The position numbers were made by a program, and so were the translations under genes. The notes under the pieces were generated by a model. That model was not told the origin of the DNA. It worked only from the letters and a program-made list of their open reading frames with translations, and did not search any database. Below, piece after piece: positions 16,112 through 18,432 of a DNA stretch of 18,432 nt; positions within the stretch are counted from its first letter, which is position 1; every line of letters begins with the position of its first letter. Where the stretch lies: the NCBI GenBank assembly GCA_036505275.1, contig DASXTS010000408.1:1-18432 (forward strand). Direction: 5' to 3'. The stretch comes from DASXTS01 sp036505275. Lineage in GTDB: Bacteria; Actinomycetota; Actinomycetes; Mycobacteriales; Pseudonocardiaceae.

Positions 16112-17302
16112 CTACCCGGCGGGCTCGGCGTCCACCTGGTCGGCGTCATCGCCGTCCCGGGTGGGAGGCTTGGGCTTTCGGGTACGGCGCTGCGCCGGGC
16201 GGGGCGGAGGCTGCGGGGCGGAGGCGGCCGGTCCGCCACCGAGGATGAGCTCGGCGAAGGTGGCCATGGCCTCGTCGAGTTGTCCAGCGTGCCGCAGTTC
16301 GGACTCCTCGTTGGCGGTGCGGACCACGGACACCAGGCGCTCGACGTCCGGCCGGTTGGACAGCGACCCGTCGATGCGATCGAGCCGCTGGGCCACCGTG
16401 CCGGAGAGACTGTCGAGCCGGCTCGAGACGCCGGCCTCCACCGTGTCGAGCCGGCCGGTAACGTCATCGAGCCGGCCGGCGAGGTGCTCCAGCCGGGCGC
16501 CCAGGGCGTCCAGCCGCTCGGTCGGGTCGACGGCGGGCCTGGCGGCCAGCTCGTCCAGCCGCTGGTCCAGACCGGCCCTGGTCTCGCCGATCACGTGCCC
16601 GAGCAGGGCCTGCGTGGCGTCGGTGCGCTCGGTGAGCCGGCCGTCGATCCCGGCGCGGGCCTCGTCGACGAGCTTGGCCAGCCCATCCGAGGTGTCGCTG
16701 AGGGTGCGTTGCATGGACTCCCGGTTGCCGTCGAGGTGCTCGTGCACGCCCTCGTCGACCTCGTCGAGGCGGCCGCGCAGGGCGGTCTCCATGGCGTCCA
16801 CCCGCTCGCGCAGCGGCCCGTGCACCGAGCTGGGCAGGGCGTCCATTCGGCCGTCCTGCTTGTCCAGATGGTGATCGAGATCGTCGATGCGCTTGTGCAC
16901 GCCGGCGATCCGGTCCTCCAGACCGTCCATCCGGCCGGCGACGCCCTCGAAGCGGCCAGCCACCCCGTCCAGCCGCCCGTCGAGCTGGGCGAACGGCTTG
17001 GCCAACCGGTCGACGACGGCGTCCACCGATCTCGCCAGGCCGGCGATGGCGCCGTCGATCGTCTCCAGCTTCGCCACGACGCCATCGACCCGCTCGGCCA
17101 CCACCGCGACGTCAGTGCGGTCGGGCATCTCGGTGAGCCGCTTGCGGACCGAGCCGAGCGACTCGAGCGGGGAAAGCCGCGCGTGGATCTCGTCCAGGGC
17201 GTCGAAGATCTGCTGCTGCTCGCTGTCCCTGATCTCCGCGGCACGCATCAACATGCTGCGCATCCGGTCGAAGGACATCGTGGAACTGCTGCTATCGCTC
17301 AC
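16112..17302 (-). CDS. Long coiled-coil protein of unknown function
   Basis: This 396-residue protein is dominated by predicted coiled coil (about residues 20-345). A short N-terminal segment (MSFDRMRSMLMRAAEIRDSEQ) leads into a chain of degenerate 7- and 11-residue repeats built on RLD plus hydrophobic positions (RLDGV, RLDEV, RLDEL, RLDAL, RLDDV, RLDTV, RLDSL, RLDRI). A flexible tail follows with PQPPPRPAQRRTRKPKPP and an acidic end. It has no Cys, Trp or Tyr, no signal peptide and no membrane helix, so it is probably a cytoplasmic rod. GTG17302 is chosen because AGAGG lies about 10 nt upstream and the upstream extension looks non-coding. It is convergent with deoA (32-nt gap) and divergent from add. 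A scaffold or nucleoid/envelope-associated role is possible; I do not recognise a family. Confidence 0.75.
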   Translation of the reverse strand: MSDSSSSTMSFDRMRSMLMRAAEIRDSEQQQIFDALDEIHARLSPLESLGSVRKRLTEMPDRTDVAVVAERVDGVVAKLETIDGAIAGLARSVDAVVDRLAKPFAQLDGRLDGVAGRFEGVAGRMDGLEDRIAGVHKRIDDLDHHLDKQDGRMDALPSSVHGPLRERVDAMETALRGRLDEVDEGVHEHLDGNRESMQRTLSDTSDGLAKLVDEARAGIDGRLTERTDATQALLGHVIGETRAGLDQRLDELAARPAVDPTERLDALGARLEHLAGRLDDVTGRLDTVEAGVSSRLDSLSGTVAQRLDRIDGSLSNRPDVERLVSVVRTANEESELRHAGQLDEAMATFAELILGGGPAASAPQPPPRPAQRRTRKPKPPTRDGDDADQVDAEPAG

Positions 17303-17477
17303 CGGGGGCCGACCTCTTGTCACGAAGGCGGGGCACGTAATTCCGCGTCGCCGATGCGGCGCAGGGGCGACTCTAACCACCCGATAGGGCCCACCCCCGG
17401 CGGGGTGGCCGGTTACCCTGCGTGACAATTCTTCGCCACGCAACGCAGCCGATGGTCGAAACGCCGGTGGCGATACC
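17303..17477. promoter_or_regulatory. Divergent promoter region between the coiled-coil gene and add
   Basis: TANNNT-type -10 boxes are visible for both directions: TAGAGT on the reverse strand (17375-17370) for the coiled-coil gene and TACCCT on the forward strand (17414-17419) for add. Neither has a good -35. An imperfect G/C inverted repeat (about 17387-17410, GGCCCACCCC / GGGGTGGCC) lies just upstream of the add -10 candidate. Confidence 0.35.
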
Positions 17478-18432
17478 GTGCACGTCGTGCCGACCCCGTT
17501 GACTCCCGACGCCATCCGCACCGCTCCCAAGGTGCTCCTCCATGATCATTTGGATGGTGGCCTGCGGCCGTCCACCGTGGTCGAGCTGGCCGAGGCGGCC
17601 GGCCACCGGCTACCCGAAACGGACGCCGACGAGCTCGCCCGGTGGTTCCGCGCGGTGGCCGACTCCGGCTCGCTGGAGCGTTACCTGGCGACCTTCGCGC
17701 ACACCGTAGGCGTGATGCAGGACCGCGAGTCCCTGATCAGGGTGGCTGCCGAGTGCGCTGAGGACCTGGCCGCCGATGGCGTGGTGTACGCCGAGGTGCG
17801 GTACGCGCCGGAGCTGCACACCGAGCGCGGCCTGCGGTTGGAGCAGGTGATCGAGGCCGTGCTGGAGGGCTTCGAGCTCGGTTCGCGGGGCGGCGCCACC
17901 AGGCCTGGCATCCGGATCGGGTGCCTGCTCACCGCCATGCGGCACGCGGCACGGTCCTCGGAGATCGCCCAGCTGGCGGTGCGCTACCGGGACGCCGGGG
18001 TGGTCGGCTTCGACATCGCCGGCGCCGAGGCCGGGTTCCCGCCGACCAGGCACCTGGACGCCTTCGAGTACCTGCGCCAACAGAACGCGCACTTCACCAT
18101 CCACGCCGGCGAGGCCTTCGGGCTGCCGTCGATCTGGGAGGCGCTGCAGTGGTGCGGCGCCGACCGGCTCGGGCACGGCGTGCGCATCGTGGACGACATC
18201 AAGACCGCGGCCGACGGCACGGTGCAGCTCGGCCGGCTGGCCGCCTACGTGCGCGACAAGCGGATCCCGCTGGAGATGTGCCCGTCGTCCAACGTGCAGA
18301 CCGGCGCCGCCCCGTCCATCGCCGAGCACCCCATCGGGTTGCTCGCCCGGCTGCGCTTCCGGGTCACCGTCAATACCGACAACCGGCTGATGAGCGGCTG
18401 CACGCTGAGCAGTGAGCTGGCCGCCCTCGTCG
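17478..18432 (+). CDS. add: Adenosine deaminase (3' end outside the window)
   Basis: This cytosolic zinc enzyme converts adenosine and deoxyadenosine to inosine and deoxyinosine. The frame is open to the window edge (318 codons visible). Metal-site motifs are HDHLDGG (His22, His24), FTIHAGE (His209, Glu212) and RLGHGVRI; VNTDNRLMSG carries the conserved metal-binding Asp, with Asn where many ADAs have a second Asp, as I recall from actinobacterial enzymes. Family segments YAEVRYAPELH, GFDIAGAE and LEMCPSSNVQTG are also present. GTG17478 is chosen because GGTGG (17466-17470) lies 7 nt upstream; GTG17487 is the alternative. It is divergent from the coiled-coil gene and extends the nucleoside salvage theme of cdd and deoA, as in mycobacteria. 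Confidence 0.93.
   Translation, partial: MHVVPTPLTPDAIRTAPKVLLHDHLDGGLRPSTVVELAEAAGHRLPETDADELARWFRAVADSGSLERYLATFAHTVGVMQDRESLIRVAAECAEDLAADGVVYAEVRYAPELHTERGLRLEQVIEAVLEGFELGSRGGATRPGIRIGCLLTAMRHAARSSEIAQLAVRYRDAGVVGFDIAGAEAGFPPTRHLDAFEYLRQQNAHFTIHAGEAFGLPSIWEALQWCGADRLGHGVRIVDDIKTAADGTVQLGRLAAYVRDKRIPLEMCPSSNVQTGAAPSIAEHPIGLLARLRFRVTVNTDNRLMSGCTLSSELAALV

Noticed and set aside
15671..17425. Long forward-strand open frame of 584 codons spanning the deoA end and the coiled-coil gene
   Set aside because: It is antisense to the regular RLD repeats of the reverse-strand coiled-coil gene and its start lies inside deoA in another frame. High GC keeps such shadow frames open; its protein shows no family features.

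Overview
The window is very GC-rich, densely coded and uses many GTG and TTG starts, so it is almost certainly chromosomal DNA of a high-GC actinobacterium. The order trpS, then a YhjD/BrkB-type membrane protein, then a D-Ala-D-Ala carboxypeptidase, and later cdd, deoA and add recalls the block I know from mycobacteria and relatives. A member of Pseudonocardiales, Micromonosporales or a nearby order is plausible, but the genus cannot be fixed from sequence alone.

Left part (1-7600). trpS runs forward. It converges, with overlapping stop codons, on a reverse-strand set of three genes: a large polytopic membrane protein with a GT-C-like outline, a DUF4397 surface protein with a sorting-signal-like tail, and a class F-type sortase whose TTG start overlaps the stop of the DUF4397 gene. 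The last two look like a substrate and enzyme pair for surface anchoring. A divergent YhjD/BrkB-family gene follows. A 17-bp tandem repeat separates it from a convergent membrane-anchored dacB-type carboxypeptidase, and a small four-helix membrane protein is divergent from dacB.

Middle (7600-9056). This is the accessory-looking part. A solitary protein with an AbiEi-like N-terminus and a DUF559/Vsr-like nuclease C-terminus is bracketed by arrays of the same 22-bp repeat in opposite orientations: three units before it, and six or seven inverted units after it. Two direct, perfect TTATCCACA (DnaA-box consensus) sites lie in its leader. The repeat arrays, the box pair and the nuclease gene form the most unusual structure in the window.

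Right part (9057-16079). A tightly coupled nucleoside uptake and salvage operon runs forward: a BMP-family lipoprotein, a double-NBD ABC ATPase with an odd asparagine-rich repetitive N-terminus, two BPD_transp_2 permeases, cytidine deaminase (cdd) and pyrimidine-nucleoside phosphorylase (deoA). Most junctions overlap by 1-4 nt. A 17-bp-stem hairpin sits at the cdd/deoA junction. The logic is import of nucleosides, deamination of cytidine to uridine, then phosphorolysis to base plus (deoxy)ribose-1-phosphate.

Far right (16112-18432). A reverse-strand protein made almost wholly of predicted coiled coil, with a proline-rich basic tail, lies between deoA and a divergent adenosine deaminase gene (add) that runs off the right edge. 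The add gene completes the purine side of the salvage cluster.
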